Assembly: GCF_900215535.1 (NCBI RefSeq)
Contig: NZ_OCND01000008.1
Span: 124,001-188,000 of the forward strand
Reading direction: 5' to 3'
Length of the DNA stretch: 64,000 bases
DNA from: Pseudoxanthomonas wuyuanensis
GTDB lineage: Bacteria; Pseudomonadota; Gammaproteobacteria; Xanthomonadales; Xanthomonadaceae
Numbering within the stretch: position 1 is the first letter of the stretch; every line of letters starts with the position of its first letter. The position numbers and the translations under genes are program-made. A model generated the notes under the pieces. It saw only the letters and a program-made list of their open reading frames with translations. It was not told the origin of the DNA and ran no database searches. Shown here piece after piece: positions 19,174 to 28,162 of this stretch.

Positions 19174-19629
19174 ATGTATGCGAAGACGCTGTATGCAGGT
19201 TGGGCCGATATGGATTTCAATTCCCACATGAAGAACACGGCCTACCTGGACAAGGCCGCCGACGTGCGGCAGATGTTCCTGATCGAGCACGGCTTCCCGA
19301 TGGAAGAGTTCCTGCGGCTTCGAATAGGCCCGGTGGTCAGGAAGGATGAGGTCGAGTACTTCAACGAAGTCGGGCTGCAGCAGCAAATCACCGTGACCTA
19401 TGCGCTTGCGGGCCACGCGGTGGACGGCAGCCGTTTCCTGCTTCGGCACGAGATTTTCCGCGCAGACGGCAAACTCAGCGCACGAGTCACCAGCGCGGGC
19501 GGGTGGCTCAACCTGGTCGAGCGCAAGCTCATGGTGCCGCCGCCGGCGCTGCTGGCAGCCATGAACTCGCTGGAGAAAACGGACGATTTCACCGTGCTGC
19601 CATCGAGCATCAAGCCGCGCCTGGCATAG
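19174..19629 (+). CDS. acyl-CoA thioesterase, 4HBT/hotdog family
   Basis: This 151-residue single hotdog domain starts YAKTLYAGWADMDFNSHMKN; WADMDFNSHM is the 4HBT signature (W.DMD.N.H..N..Y). The second half has RLRIGPVVRKDEVEYFNEVG, a typical beta strand of the fold. Such proteins hydrolyse acyl-CoA or acyl-ACP thioesters in the cytoplasm. The chain-length preference is unknown. GGAG lies 8 bases upstream of ATG 19174. It is divergent from the NAT gene and is followed by a paired REP hairpin. Confidence 0.87.
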   Translation: MYAKTLYAGWADMDFNSHMKNTAYLDKAADVRQMFLIEHGFPMEEFLRLRIGPVVRKDEVEYFNEVGLQQQITVTYALAGHAVDGSRFLLRHEIFRADGKLSARVTSAGGWLNLVERKLMVPPPALLAAMNSLEKTDDFTVLPSSIKPRLA

Positions 19630-19674
19630 CGTCAGCGGCGCTTTCTGTATCAAGCATTCTCTCTGAACCAGAAT

Positions 19675-19762
19675 CCCGTCATCGCGGCGCGGGCCGGAAC
19701 CTAGTGCCTCGGACCCAAGATGGCGCAACGTCGCTGGGTCCCGGCTTGCGCCGGGATGACGG
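19675..19762. repeat. paired REP-like inverted repeat
   Basis: Two imperfect copies of the REP motif face each other. CCGTCATC begins the left arm and GATGACGG ends the right arm, with an inner GGACCCA/TGGGTCC pair. The right arm matches the single copy at 14217-14243. It lies between the converging thioesterase and YcaQ-like genes, and could act as a terminator. Confidence 0.7.
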
Positions 19763-19780
19763 TCCGATAATGCCCGTGAA

Positions 19781-20872
19781 CTATTCCCCCAGCCCCAAAA
19801 ATGCCCGCATCCGCGCCAGTTCCGCCTCCAGCGCTGACGCGAATTCCGGTTCGCGCGGCGCGCGGCCGTCGACATAGTGCAACTGCGCACGCAGCATGCC
19901 GGCGGCCACCGACAGATTGCCCCAGCCCAGCACGCGATCGCGCCACAGCAGCGGCAACGCGTAATAACCCAGCTTGCGCTTGGGTGCGGGCGTGTAGGCC
20001 TCGAAGCGGTAGGCCCAACCCCAGAACAGCTCGAAGCGGCGGCGGTCCCAGACCACCGGATCGAACGGCGTCAGCAGGCGCACCTGCCCGTCGGGTTGCC
20101 AGCGCCGGCTGTCCGCGCGCTCGTCCGCAGGCCACAGCCAGTCCACGCCATCCACCCGCGCGCGCTGCAGGCGTTGCCGCGCACGGCCCAGCGCCGGTCT
20201 GCGTGCGGCGTCCCATTGCGGCACGCCTCTGCCCAGGTAGCTCACCAGTTGGCCCAGGCTGGCATCGGGCAGCGGCGCGTATTTGCGTACGATCAGATCG
20301 ATCAATGCATCCAGGCGCGCATCGATGGCAGCCTTGTCCACCGGCGCGGCATCTTCGCGTACGGCATAGACGCGGGTGCCGCCGTCGCGCCGCGCCACCC
20401 GCAGCAGGCCGCGGTAGTGCATGCCGTCGAGCAGCTGGGTGCTGGCATTGGACGAACCGCCGAACCAGTTGGTGGTCTTGCCATGGGCGAAGCGGGCATC
20501 GACCTCGCGCGGATGCACCGCGCCGCGTTCGGCAATGAACTCGCGCACCGCCCGGGCCTGCTTCCAGCGCGCCGGCGTCCACGCCTGGCGCGCGCTGCGC
20601 GGGTGCATCAGCGCGTGGTGGGCGCGCGGCAGAAAGCCGTAGTTGACGAAGAAATCCTCTTCCAGCGGCAGCCGCGGATAACGCCGTTCCAGATCGCCGG
20701 CGCGGTAGCCGCTGACGCGATGGCGCAGGGTCAGATCCTGCGCCCGCGCCGGCGCACGGATCGGATCGGCCTGGACAAACCCCAGTTTCCCGATGGCCCG
20801 CATCAGCGTGGTCGGCTTGAACAGCGAGCGGGCAATGGCGTAACGGCGCAGGTGATCGAGGGTCAGCGGCAT
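19781..20872 (-). CDS. YcaQ-like winged-helix DNA glycosylase (HTH_42)
   Basis: This 363-residue protein belongs to the AlkZ/YcaQ family of HTH_42 DNA glycosylases, which unhook interstrand crosslinks or remove alkylated bases. The catalytic segment reads GFVQADPIRAPARAQDL, with Q34-A35-D36 matching the Q-hydrophobic-D type motif known for the YcaQ branch rather than the QxQ of AlkZ. The winged-helix regions and the conserved LLTPFDPVVWDRRRFELFWG and YRFEAYTPAPKRKLGYYALP segments follow. It is stand-alone and expected to act in DNA repair in the cytoplasm. The start at ATG 20872 is the first in frame and fits the family N terminus. Confidence 0.87.
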   Translation of the reverse strand: MPLTLDHLRRYAIARSLFKPTTLMRAIGKLGFVQADPIRAPARAQDLTLRHRVSGYRAGDLERRYPRLPLEEDFFVNYGFLPRAHHALMHPRSARQAWTPARWKQARAVREFIAERGAVHPREVDARFAHGKTTNWFGGSSNASTQLLDGMHYRGLLRVARRDGGTRVYAVREDAAPVDKAAIDARLDALIDLIVRKYAPLPDASLGQLVSYLGRGVPQWDAARRPALGRARQRLQRARVDGVDWLWPADERADSRRWQPDGQVRLLTPFDPVVWDRRRFELFWGWAYRFEAYTPAPKRKLGYYALPLLWRDRVLGWGNLSVAAGMLRAQLHYVDGRAPREPEFASALEAELARMRAFLGLGE

Positions 20873-20923
20873 GCAGCAATGATGCCAGCTGAACCGGTGG
20901 ACCGTATTGCCGCATGCGGCACG

Positions 20924-21001
20924 CAGGCTGGGTTGGTTTCCTCAACCCAGGTTCGCAACAAGCCTCCAGCTTGCCGGGGTAACGGAGCCAGCCCAGCCGG
21001 A
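20924..21001. repeat. dispersed palindromic repeat, GGGTTGG...CAACCC family (copy a)
   Basis: AGGCTGGGTTGG-tttc-CTCAACCCAG forms a hairpin and is followed by GCCAGCCCAGCCGG. Related copies lie at 23612, 27996, 32069, 33558 and 35844. All are intergenic. Confidence 0.7.
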
Positions 21002-21041
21002 CCGGACTTCGCACCTGTCCGCGCAACAGCGGTTTTTCGGA

Positions 21042-21452
21042 TTATGTTGGCTGCTCACCGCTGGCGATCGGCATGTGGTCGCGCTTGGCTTCCATGGCCG
21101 GACGCGGACGCCCGGTGGCGGGCAATGGTCGAAGGCGCAGGCCGCGATGGCGGCAGATGTCCACTTCCGGGTACAGCGCGCGACGGCCACCGTTGAATTC
21201 CACCAGTACGTCGTGCAGGCAGTGGTCGGAGACGATCTGCACGATGGCGGCGCCGCCGCCACCGTGAACCTGTTCGCCCAGCAGCAGCTCGCGGTAGGCG
21301 TGGCTGCCGGCAGGAGCCAACCAGACCGATGTCACCCGGTCGTGAGCGCGATTGATGATTTCCAGGTAGCGCATGCGCTCGCCGGCACCGGCGGGCGGCG
21401 AGACAACGAAGAAGACGGCAAAAGCGAGTGCGCAAGCAAGCGAGTAACGCAT
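21042..21452 (-). CDS. hypothetical secreted protein
   Basis: This 136-residue protein is not recognised. It has a clear signal peptide (RYSLACALAFAVFFVVSPPA-GAG) and a mature part of about 115 residues starting ERMRYLEIINRAHDRVTSVW and containing two cysteines (HCLHDVLV, DICRHRGL). GGAG precedes ATG 21452. The pattern ..N.A.D.V.S..LAPAGS...REL.LG recalls small periplasmic domains with a beta-sandwich core, but no family name can be assigned. It is divergent from the histidine kinase gene and might be under its control. Confidence 0.72.
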   Translation of the reverse strand: MRYSLACALAFAVFFVVSPPAGAGERMRYLEIINRAHDRVTSVWLAPAGSHAYRELLLGEQVHGGGGAAIVQIVSDHCLHDVLVEFNGGRRALYPEVDICRHRGLRLRPLPATGRPRPAMEAKRDHMPIASGEQPT

Positions 21453-21657
21453 GGCGGGGTCTCCGTGATTGAGGCATCCATCGGCCAACCGCGGACGCGG
21501 GGACCGGATGCCGCATCACGCGCCCGGGGCCGCGCACGCGACAAGCGTTCCGGGACGAATCGTCGCCCCGCCGTGGCGAATCGTAGCCGCCGCCTCGTGG
21601 CGCTTTTCACGGCGGCATCCCGGACCTACGATGCCGGCACAACACTGGAATCCGCTC

Positions 21658-22767
21658 ATGAACGTCCGTCTGGGTCGCCTGGAAGTCCGCCTGTCCCGCT
21701 ACCTGGGGCTGTGGTCGGTCGTCGTGGTCGTGTTCGCCATGCAGAGCTGCACCAACGACGCGGTGAATGGGCATCTGTGGCCGCCCAGCGCTTACCTGCG
21801 CTGGTCGGCGATCCAATGGCTGACCTGGGCGGCGCTGGCACCGCTGGTGTTCCGGCTGGGCGAGCGCTACCCCATCCCCTTCCCGCTGCGCCTGTCGCGG
21901 CTGTTTCGCCACATAGGCTATAGCCTGGGCGTGACGTTGCTGGCCATGTTGATTGGCGCGGCGGTTTCGTCAGTATTCGAGCCCGGCGGCTTCGGCCAGC
22001 AGCTCGGACAGTTCATCAGCAAGCACGTGGCCACCGGCCTGCTGGCGTACTGGTCGCTGCTGGCCATCCAGCATCTGCTGCATTTCCAGGCCGAGAAATC
22101 GCGACGCGAAATCGAGGCCAGCCGGCTGAGCGCCGAACTGGCGCAGTCGCGCCTGCAGGTGCTGAAGACGCAGTTGCAGCCGCACTTCCTGTTCAATACG
22201 TTGCACGCCATCGTCACCCTGCTGGACGAGGACGCGCTGTCGGCCGAGGACATGCTGCTGCGTCTGAGCGAACTGCTGCGTGCGTTCCTGGAGGACTACG
22301 ACGGCCAGGAGATCAGCCTGCGCCGCGAACTGGAGCTGCTGGAACTGTACCTGGGAATCCAGCGCACGCGCTTCAAGGGCCAGCTGACCACGCGCATCTA
22401 CGCGGCGCCGGACGCGCTGGAGGCCGCCGTCCCCAGCCTGGTGCTGCAGCCGATCGTGGAGAACGCGATCCGCCATGGAATCGGCCAGCACGTGGGCACG
22501 GACTGCATCGAGGTGGACTGCCGCCGTGATGGCGACACGCTGCGCATCGAGGTACGCAATCACAATAGTACGCTGGATGATAGTGGACATGCCGGTGGAC
22601 ATGGCATCGGCCTGTCCAACACGCGGCTGCGGCTACGCGAACTGCACGGCGATGCTGCAGAACTGCGGCTGGACCTGATGGTGCCGCGCGGCGTGGCCTG
22701 CCGCCTGCGGCTGCCGTTCCGAGCTATAGAGGAAGCCGACGAAGCGCCGGAGCATGTGCGGGTATGA
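21658..22767 (+). CDS. LytS/AlgZ-type sensor histidine kinase
   Basis: This 369-residue inner-membrane kinase has four hydrophobic segments in residues 10-150, a coiled linker (EKSRREIEASRLSAELAQSR), and a His_kinase domain with the phospho-acceptor histidine in LQPHFLFNTLHAI (near residue 175). The ATP-binding N-box is NAIRHGI (near 270) and the G-box HGIGLSNTRLRL. It partners the LytTR regulator, whose ATG overlaps its stop (ATGA). ATG 21658 gives a normal N terminus; ATG 21631 would add nine residues. The sensory part is only the membrane helices, so the signal may be membrane-associated. Confidence 0.93.
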   Translation: MNVRLGRLEVRLSRYLGLWSVVVVVFAMQSCTNDAVNGHLWPPSAYLRWSAIQWLTWAALAPLVFRLGERYPIPFPLRLSRLFRHIGYSLGVTLLAMLIGAAVSSVFEPGGFGQQLGQFISKHVATGLLAYWSLLAIQHLLHFQAEKSRREIEASRLSAELAQSRLQVLKTQLQPHFLFNTLHAIVTLLDEDALSAEDMLLRLSELLRAFLEDYDGQEISLRRELELLELYLGIQRTRFKGQLTTRIYAAPDALEAAVPSLVLQPIVENAIRHGIGQHVGTDCIEVDCRRDGDTLRIEVRNHNSTLDDSGHAGGHGIGLSNTRLRLRELHGDAAELRLDLMVPRGVACRLRLPFRAIEEADEAPEHVRV

Positions 22768-23537
22768 CCATCACCACGCTGATTGTGGACGACGAGCCGA
22801 TCGCACGGCATGCGGTGGTCCGCCTGTTGCGCAATGACCCCGACATCGAACTTGTCGGCGAATGCGGCGATGGCGTGTCCGCGGTCGAGGCGATCCGCAG
22901 CGTGTCGCCGGATCTGGTGTTCCTGGACATCCAGATGCCGGCGATCACCGGCCTGGACGTGGTGGCGACGATCGGCGCGGCGCGGATGCCGGCAACGGTA
23001 TTCGTCACCGCCTACGAGCAATTCGCGGTACGCGCATTCGAGGCCAATGCGGTGGACTACCTGGTCAAACCGTTCGGTCGCGACCGTTTCGCCGAGACGC
23101 TTCGGCGCGCCAAACAGCGGTTGGCGCTGGGCCGCGGTACGGACGCCACCGCACGCATCATGCAGGTACTGGAATCCTTGCGTCAGCGCCACGACTACCT
23201 GGATCGAATCCCGGTGCGCGAAGACGAAAAAGTGGTATTCGTGGACGTGGACGACATCGTCTGGATCCGCGCCAACCGCAACACGGTGCGCCTGCACCTG
23301 GCCGATCGCACCTGCGAACTGCGGGAAACCATGACCGCGCTGGCCGAGCGCCTGGACCCGCGCCACTTTGTCCGCGTGCACCGCTCGGCCATCATCAACG
23401 TACGCCGTGTCAGCGCCATCCACCCCTGGTTCAACGGCTACCACGTCGTCACCATGGATACCGGACAGCAGTTGCGCATGAGCCGCTACCAGCACGAGGC
23501 CTTCCTGCGATTGGCGACGACGCAGCGGGCGGAATAG
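22764..23537 (+). CDS. LytTR family response regulator
   Basis: This 257-residue two-domain regulator has a receiver domain (1-120) with the acidic pocket D9-D10, phospho-acceptor D55 in LVFLDIQMP, VTAYE and VKPF. A C-terminal LytTR DNA-binding domain (about 150-257) reads VDDIVWIRANRNTVRLHL, CELRETMTALAERLDPRHFV, RVHRSAIIN. It is translationally coupled to the kinase by a four-base overlap. LytTR regulators usually bind direct repeats near promoters. The targets here are not evident, although the divergent secreted protein at 21042 is a candidate. Confidence 0.95.
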   Translation: MTITTLIVDDEPIARHAVVRLLRNDPDIELVGECGDGVSAVEAIRSVSPDLVFLDIQMPAITGLDVVATIGAARMPATVFVTAYEQFAVRAFEANAVDYLVKPFGRDRFAETLRRAKQRLALGRGTDATARIMQVLESLRQRHDYLDRIPVREDEKVVFVDVDDIVWIRANRNTVRLHLADRTCELRETMTALAERLDPRHFVRVHRSAIINVRRVSAIHPWFNGYHVVTMDTGQQLRMSRYQHEAFLRLATTQRAE

Positions 23538-23611
23538 GCGGGCCTCCCCGGAGGCGTCTGGCCACGTGGGACGCTCAACGCAGGCAGAATCCGTTCCCCG
23601 ACACGGTCGCC

Positions 23612-23665
23612 CAGACCCAGGCCAGACGTTGTCGGTTGGGTTGGCGCCATCAACCCGGCATCGCG
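23612..23665. repeat. dispersed palindromic repeat (copy b)
   Basis: CCCAGGCC is followed by GGTTGGGTTGG-cgcc-ATCAACCC and GGCATCGCG. It is the same family as at 20924 and 27996 and lies between convergent genes. Confidence 0.7.
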
Positions 23666-23796
23666 TGATTCCGAACCGGAATTGCCGGATTGATGGAGCA
23701 GCCAGCCGCGACCGGCAGATGAACCTGATCCGTGTTTCGCCGAGCGCAAGGCAGGCCCACGTCCGCCTTGCGCACGATTCAACTGGCCGGCCGCGG

Positions 23797-24555
23797 TCAG
23801 AACCGGTAGTTCACGCCAAGCCGGAAGATGCTGAAGTCCACGTCCTGGCGAACCGATTCGGTATACGCCGGCGAGACGAAGCTGCTGCCAGGCTGATAGA
23901 CCGTGTCGTAGCGCAGATCGTCGGCATCGGTGCGCAGGTACTCGGCCCGCAGCGACCAGCGGTTGCCGAAATCGAACTCATAGCCCAGGCCCCACTCGAC
24001 ACCATCCACGCGGTCGGATCTGCCGCCCAACTTGTTGTAGCCGCCATTGCTGACCACGCCTGCGGAGGCTTCGGCATCGACCCGCGTCCAGCCGGCGGTG
24101 GCGAACAGCAGATGCCGGTTGATGACGTAGCCGAGCTTCGCGCGCAAGGCGAGCTTGTTGTCCAGTTCGATGCTGTTGCCGAAATCGTAGCTCAGCGAGG
24201 GGATGGATGGCACCGGCGTCAGGCCGGTCCGGCGGGCGTCGTCCATGCCCAGCTGGCTATAGTCCAGTTCCATGCCCAATACCAGATTGTTCTGGAACTG
24301 GTACTGGTAGCCGAGCTGCACGCCATACGCGCTGCCGCTGGGGTCCAGATCGGTGGACCAGGAAGAAGCCACGTGATCGCGGAGCTGTTGCGATTCGATG
24401 CTCCACTGGCCACCGAGATCGATCCGCGCTTCGGAGTCGCCGTTGCCATAGCCGGCGTGGCCGCCGATGTACCAGCCGGTCCAATCTCCATTGGCCGCCG
24501 CCGCGTTGGCGCTCAGCAGGCAGGCAACGGCAAAGACGGAAAGACGCTTGTTCAT
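23797..24555 (-). CDS. outer membrane beta-barrel protein (OmpA-like/opacity type)
   Basis: This 252-residue protein has a signal peptide (KRLSVFAVACLLSANAAAA) and about eight amphipathic strands: WTGWYIGGHAGYG, AYGVQLGYQYQFQNNLVLGM, KLALRAKLGYVINRHLLFATAG and finally FSIFRLGVNYRF, ending in phenylalanine. This is the pattern of small 8-strand porin-like (OMP_b-brl) proteins. Its role (adhesion, structure or small-molecule passage) is not known. AGGA precedes ATG 24555. It is divergent from the TraB-like gene. Confidence 0.9.
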   Translation of the reverse strand: MNKRLSVFAVACLLSANAAAANGDWTGWYIGGHAGYGNGDSEARIDLGGQWSIESQQLRDHVASSWSTDLDPSGSAYGVQLGYQYQFQNNLVLGMELDYSQLGMDDARRTGLTPVPSIPSLSYDFGNSIELDNKLALRAKLGYVINRHLLFATAGWTRVDAEASAGVVSNGGYNKLGGRSDRVDGVEWGLGYEFDFGNRWSLRAEYLRTDADDLRYDTVYQPGSSFVSPAYTESVRQDVDFSIFRLGVNYRF

Positions 24556-24793
24556 GGGAAGTCCTGTTCGTTGGAAGGAAAGCCACAGTCGATGCGGCTA
24601 ATCGGCATACGCATTTCCATGGCCGCAACTGCCACCGGCCGGGCGCCACGCGCTGGCGGCCCCGATACCTGGGCGGGCCTGCGCCGTTGGCCGGGATCGG
24701 CCGATACCTGGACTGCCGGGTACAACCAATGGCACAGGAGCCGGAGAAGGTTCTGCCGCAGGATCGCGCGGACACCGGATTGCCGTGGAAACG

Positions 24794-26005
24794 ATGAAAA
24801 AGCTGCTTGTTGCCCTGACGTTGCTGGCCAGCGCCTCCGCTGCTGCGGCCAACCCGGCGGCCGACGCGAAGACCACCGTCATCGTTCTGGGGGTCGACCA
24901 CGCTGCGCAGCTGGTTTCCCGCCAGGACAGCCCAGCCATGCTCACGGCCTTCCTTGCCCGCGCCAAGCCGGACGCGATCTGCATCGAGCGCTCCCCGGAG
25001 GCATTCGCCAGAAACGACTACTACGAATTCACCTACGAGGTGCAGGACGTTGTGGTCCCCTATGCCCGGCAACAGGGAATCGACCTGTGCGCAATGGACT
25101 GGACGCCCCCCAGCGAGGACGCGAAGCTGGGATTCGGGATGGATCTTGAGGCGGTTCCCGAGTTGCGCCCGGCGCAGGGTTTCCAGCAGTTCCTTTCATT
25201 CCCCCAACCTGCGCAGTTGAAGCGGGACCTGTTTCATGCCGACGATCCCGGGAACCTGGAACGGATCACACAGTGGGCCTCCACGCCGGCCAAACGCGCG
25301 CAGGACGATCTGCCGCGCCGTCTCTATCTGTATCGCACCTACCTGCAGGCCCAGCGAGTGGCCGCCGCGGCCAGAGCCCATGCTGGCGGCACGTTGGTGG
25401 TGGTGGTTGGCGAGTTCCACAAACAGGACATCGAGTCCATCCTGGCTGGCGACCAGCGCATCGTCCTGGTGCAGCCATCGAGCCTGGGCAAACCGGACGC
25501 CGGCGAGGTCTCGAAGCACGACCGTACGCAATATCGCCTTGCGATAGCCAGCTTCAACCTGCTGGGTGTCCAGGCCGACACCGGCAATGTCGATCTCGAA
25601 TTCGTCCACGACGCGCTGCAGCCGCTCCTCGGCCGGCAAAACACCGCCGAAATCGCGCTGCTGGCAACCCGCCTTGATCTGCTTGACGGCCGCATTACCC
25701 GCCGGGAAGCCATCGAGCGCTACCGGCAGGCGGCGCAACGGGCCGGCACGGAATCATTTACCTGGAACGGGGTAAAGGACGCGACGCGCATCGACTCCTA
25801 CTTCGATCCCTTCGGCAACCTCAGCGTCCGCCAGCGCGCACTGCTGGAAGCGGCGCGAGAGCTCTACGGCGAAGGGAACATCGACGAGGCGGAGAAGATC
25901 AGGGCAGAGCTGGCCGGCCAGTTCGCCGGCCGCAAACGGACGCAGCTTTCGGGCTATTGGGACAGATACGTCTCCCGTAATGTCGAACCGGCGCAACGGC
26001 GGTAG
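24794..26005 (+). CDS. secreted TraB/DUF5694-like protein
   Basis: This 403-residue protein has a signal peptide (KKLLVALTLLASASAAAANP). The mature part has features of the TraB/TIKI/ChaN-like superfamily: an N-terminal strand ending in GVDHA (GxxH), IERSPEAFAR with the conserved E, and a second GEFHKQDIESIL. In this superfamily such paired GxxH and E residues form a metal site; members include proteases and heme-binding proteins. No function is known for the closest bacterial forms. I chose ATG 24794; a GTG at 24785 would add three residues. It is a single gene divergent from the barrel protein. Confidence 0.7.
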   Translation: MKKLLVALTLLASASAAAANPAADAKTTVIVLGVDHAAQLVSRQDSPAMLTAFLARAKPDAICIERSPEAFARNDYYEFTYEVQDVVVPYARQQGIDLCAMDWTPPSEDAKLGFGMDLEAVPELRPAQGFQQFLSFPQPAQLKRDLFHADDPGNLERITQWASTPAKRAQDDLPRRLYLYRTYLQAQRVAAAARAHAGGTLVVVVGEFHKQDIESILAGDQRIVLVQPSSLGKPDAGEVSKHDRTQYRLAIASFNLLGVQADTGNVDLEFVHDALQPLLGRQNTAEIALLATRLDLLDGRITRREAIERYRQAAQRAGTESFTWNGVKDATRIDSYFDPFGNLSVRQRALLEAARELYGEGNIDEAEKIRAELAGQFAGRKRTQLSGYWDRYVSRNVEPAQRR

Positions 26006-26148
26006 ATGATGCAGGGCGGCTTCGGCCGCGACGCACTCACCGGAGCTGGTCGCGGCGGGTTTTCAACAGCCGAGCGGCAGTTCGACCGCTCCCGCCGGAA
26101 AAGACGCGGACCGGGTTGGCCTCGCCAACCGGCTTCTCGAACATGACA

Positions 26149-26817
26149 TCACCGAAGCTGGATGGGCGAAGCCTGTCCGGCCTGCGGCACCGGCGGCAGT
26201 TCCGGCGCTTCCAGCCCCTGGAAGGGATCGCGCCACGCCTCCAGCGCCTCCAACTGACCGTACCAGCGCGCGATGGCCGGATAGTCGCGCAACGGCAGAC
26301 CGGCGAGCTCGTGGTGCGGCAGGAACGAGGCCATGCGGAAATCGGCATAGGACAGGCCGTCGTCGAGCAGCCACTCGCGCGTGGCCAGCTGCGCGTCGAG
26401 CAGGGCGGCCGATGCAGCGAACTGCGCCAGCCCGTCGTCCACCTTGCGTGGGTCGACGGGGCCAAGGGTGTAGCGCTGCTTGGTGACGTATTCGAACTGC
26501 ACGATGTCGCAGGCACGCACGAAGTTCTCCTTGCCCCAGCTCAGCCACTGGATCATCGCCGGCTCTGCGGCGCCGGTGCGCCAGAACGGCGAACCCGTCT
26601 CGCGCGAAAGCCGGCAGGCGATGGCATCGGCCTCCCACAGGCTGCCTTCGGGCACGACCAGGATCGGCAGGCGCAGGCAGGGATTCAGCGGGCGGTAGCG
26701 CTCGGCCTGGCCCGGCGCCAGCGGCGCGGCGAACTCGAAGGCGACCGGCGCCTGCAGGTATCGCGCGGCCGCCACGGCCAGGCGCGGATTGGGATTGCGG
26801 CTGAAGAGAAGTTTCAT
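26149..26817 (-). CDS. glutathione S-transferase family protein
   Basis: This 222-residue protein has an N-terminal thioredoxin-like domain (FSRNPNPRLAVAAARYLQAP, later LPILVVPEGSLWEADAIACRL, the LP.L...G.L.E..AI motif of GSTs) and an all-helical C-terminal domain (LDAQLATREWLLDDGLSYAD then FRMASFL). It should bind glutathione. The substrate is unknown. Its start overlaps the stop of the DUF4287 gene, so the two form an operon. Confidence 0.9.
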   Translation of the reverse strand: MKLLFSRNPNPRLAVAAARYLQAPVAFEFAAPLAPGQAERYRPLNPCLRLPILVVPEGSLWEADAIACRLSRETGSPFWRTGAAEPAMIQWLSWGKENFVRACDIVQFEYVTKQRYTLGPVDPRKVDDGLAQFAASAALLDAQLATREWLLDDGLSYADFRMASFLPHHELAGLPLRDYPAIARWYGQLEALEAWRDPFQGLEAPELPPVPQAGQASPIQLR

Positions 26818-27035
26818 GATGCGCTGCCCGCCTGCGCGCGGCGGTAGGCCACCAGCGCGTTGGCGTGGCCATGTCCAAGCCCGTGCTGGGTCTTGAGAAA
26901 GGCCACCTGCTCGCCGTGCTTGAGTCCGCCAACGCCGTCAAGCAGCGCGAACCAGTGCGCAACCGGTTTGCCGTAGGTTTTCTCGATGGAAGGGAAGTAG
27001 GAAGCCGGGCCTTTGACCTGTGCGGTGGTGTTCAT
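26814..27035 (-). CDS. DUF4287 family protein
   Basis: This 73-residue protein contains PASYFPSIEKTYGKPVAHW, LKHGEQVAFLKTQHGLGHGH and ANALVAYRR, the conserved DUF4287 signature. The family's function is unknown. GGAG precedes ATG 27035. The stop overlaps the GST start (ATGA), so it is the first gene of a two-gene operon. Confidence 0.93.
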   Translation of the reverse strand: MNTTAQVKGPASYFPSIEKTYGKPVAHWFALLDGVGGLKHGEQVAFLKTQHGLGHGHANALVAYRRAQAGSAS

Positions 27036-27154
27036 GCTTGCTCCGGTAATGGTGGCGACACCTCTTCGACGAACGGACAGACGCGGAATCGACAACCAGG
27101 TCGCACCGGGGGTGCGAAGGGGCCGCACCGGGGCGCGCCTCCGACCCTGCCGGC

Positions 27155-27709
27155 TCAGGCCATGCGGGCGCCGCAGCATGACGGGTCCGGCACCCTGCCT
27201 TCCTCGTACCGCAGCAACTGCGCCAGCGCCGCGCGCGCATCGCCAACCACCAGCGGCGCCGGCACCGACAGCATCAGGTTCAACGGCAAGCCGAACTCCT
27301 CGATGCTCCAGCCGTGCGTGTCGAGCACGCCGTCGGGACCGATGGCCTGCGGATGCCGCTGGCGGATGCGCTGGGCAAAGCTGCCGTGCTCGGGGATGTA
27401 GCCGAACACCGGCTTGCCCTTGGCCACCGCGTAGCCGACTTCGAAACAGGTACCGCTGTCCGGCTCCGGGCCGCGGAAGAAGTCCAGGTTGGCCAGCACC
27501 GCATCGGCACGCTCGATCAGGGCGATGTTGGCCCGGTAGATCCAGGCCGCCTGCTCGGCAGGGTCGGTGATGTGGCCGGGCACGTCCTGATCCAGCGGAA
27601 ACAGTCCCTCGAAGCCGAACCGCGCGCACAGCGCCTTGAGCTCAAGCCCGCGCGCGTGCGCATCGGGGCGGAACACGTCCGGGCCGGCCAGGTAGAGGGA
27701 ACGGATCAT
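27155..27709 (-). CDS. nucleoside 2-deoxyribosyltransferase
   Basis: This 184-residue enzyme exchanges the base of 2-deoxyribonucleosides. The N-terminal YLAGPDVFRPDA is the family signature. ANLDFFRGPEPDSGTCFEVG carries the conserved Asp-Ser-Gly and the catalytic Glu (E in CFEVGYA). It is a cytoplasmic enzyme of nucleotide salvage. ATG 27709 lacks a strong ribosome site. The C-terminal cysteine pair (PSCCGAR) is unusual and sits outside the fold. Confidence 0.93.
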   Translation of the reverse strand: MIRSLYLAGPDVFRPDAHARGLELKALCARFGFEGLFPLDQDVPGHITDPAEQAAWIYRANIALIERADAVLANLDFFRGPEPDSGTCFEVGYAVAKGKPVFGYIPEHGSFAQRIRQRHPQAIGPDGVLDTHGWSIEEFGLPLNLMLSVPAPLVVGDARAALAQLLRYEEGRVPDPSCCGARMA

Positions 27710-27781
27710 GCGGGTTGGCGCTTTGCAAGCAGGAAACGGGAGCGGCTATTCTGCGACGAAACGGCTTTGCGGATCGGTTTT

Positions 27782-27993
27782 ATGCTGTTTGCCCTGATCT
27801 TTGGAGGACCGGCGCTGGTGCTCGCCGGTTGGCTGTTCTTCCGGTTGCCCGGCGTACGGTTCTGGACGTTCGCCCGGTCTGGCGCGCCAATCGCTACCTG
27901 TCTCCGGTGAGCGTGACGCTGTGGATCGTCGGCCTGGTTGCGCCGATTGTCGGCGTCATCGTCCTGTTCGCCCCGGCGGCAGGCTCCGGATAA
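27782..27993 (+). pseudogene. small two-helix membrane protein, apparent one-base frameshift
   Basis: From ATG 27782 the frame reads MLFALIFGGPALVLAGWLFF then RLPGVRFW and soon ends in another frame. The next frame continues DVRPVWRANRYLSPVSVTLW followed by IVGLVAPIVGVIVLFAP, a second membrane helix, to TAA 27991. Restoring one G after TGG at 27863-27865 would join both into a 70-residue protein of two helices separated by a basic loop. The break could be a real mutation or a sequencing error. Confidence 0.6.
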
Positions 27994-27995
27994 GT

Positions 27996-28088
27996 GCCGT
28001 AGGCCGGGTTGGTTTCATCAACCCAGCATTGTGCGGTCCCAGGCCAAAGGCGTTGGCTTGTTGGAGCCCACCAACCCGGCCTACGGCG
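27996..28088. repeat. dispersed palindromic repeat, 18-bp perfect ends (copy c)
   Basis: The element begins GCCGTAGGCCGGGTTGGT and ends with its exact reverse complement ACCAACCCGGCCTACGGC. Inside are CATCAACCCAGCATTG, CCCAGGCC and GGCGTTGGC, which recur in the other copies. This is the most complete copy of the family in the window. Confidence 0.85.
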
Positions 28089-28126
28089 CTCAACGGCCCG
28101 ATGCTTCCTGGCATCCGCCTTGAGAG

Positions 28127-28151
28127 GTCAGGTTCACACTGAACCTGACCC
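28127..28151. terminator. 11-bp perfect hairpin
   Basis: GGTCAGGTTCA-cac-TGAACCTGACC lies 12 bases beyond the stop of the minus-strand M23 gene. It could be its transcription terminator, and has no T-run. Confidence 0.55.
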
Positions 28152-28162
28152 CGTCAGTTCCC

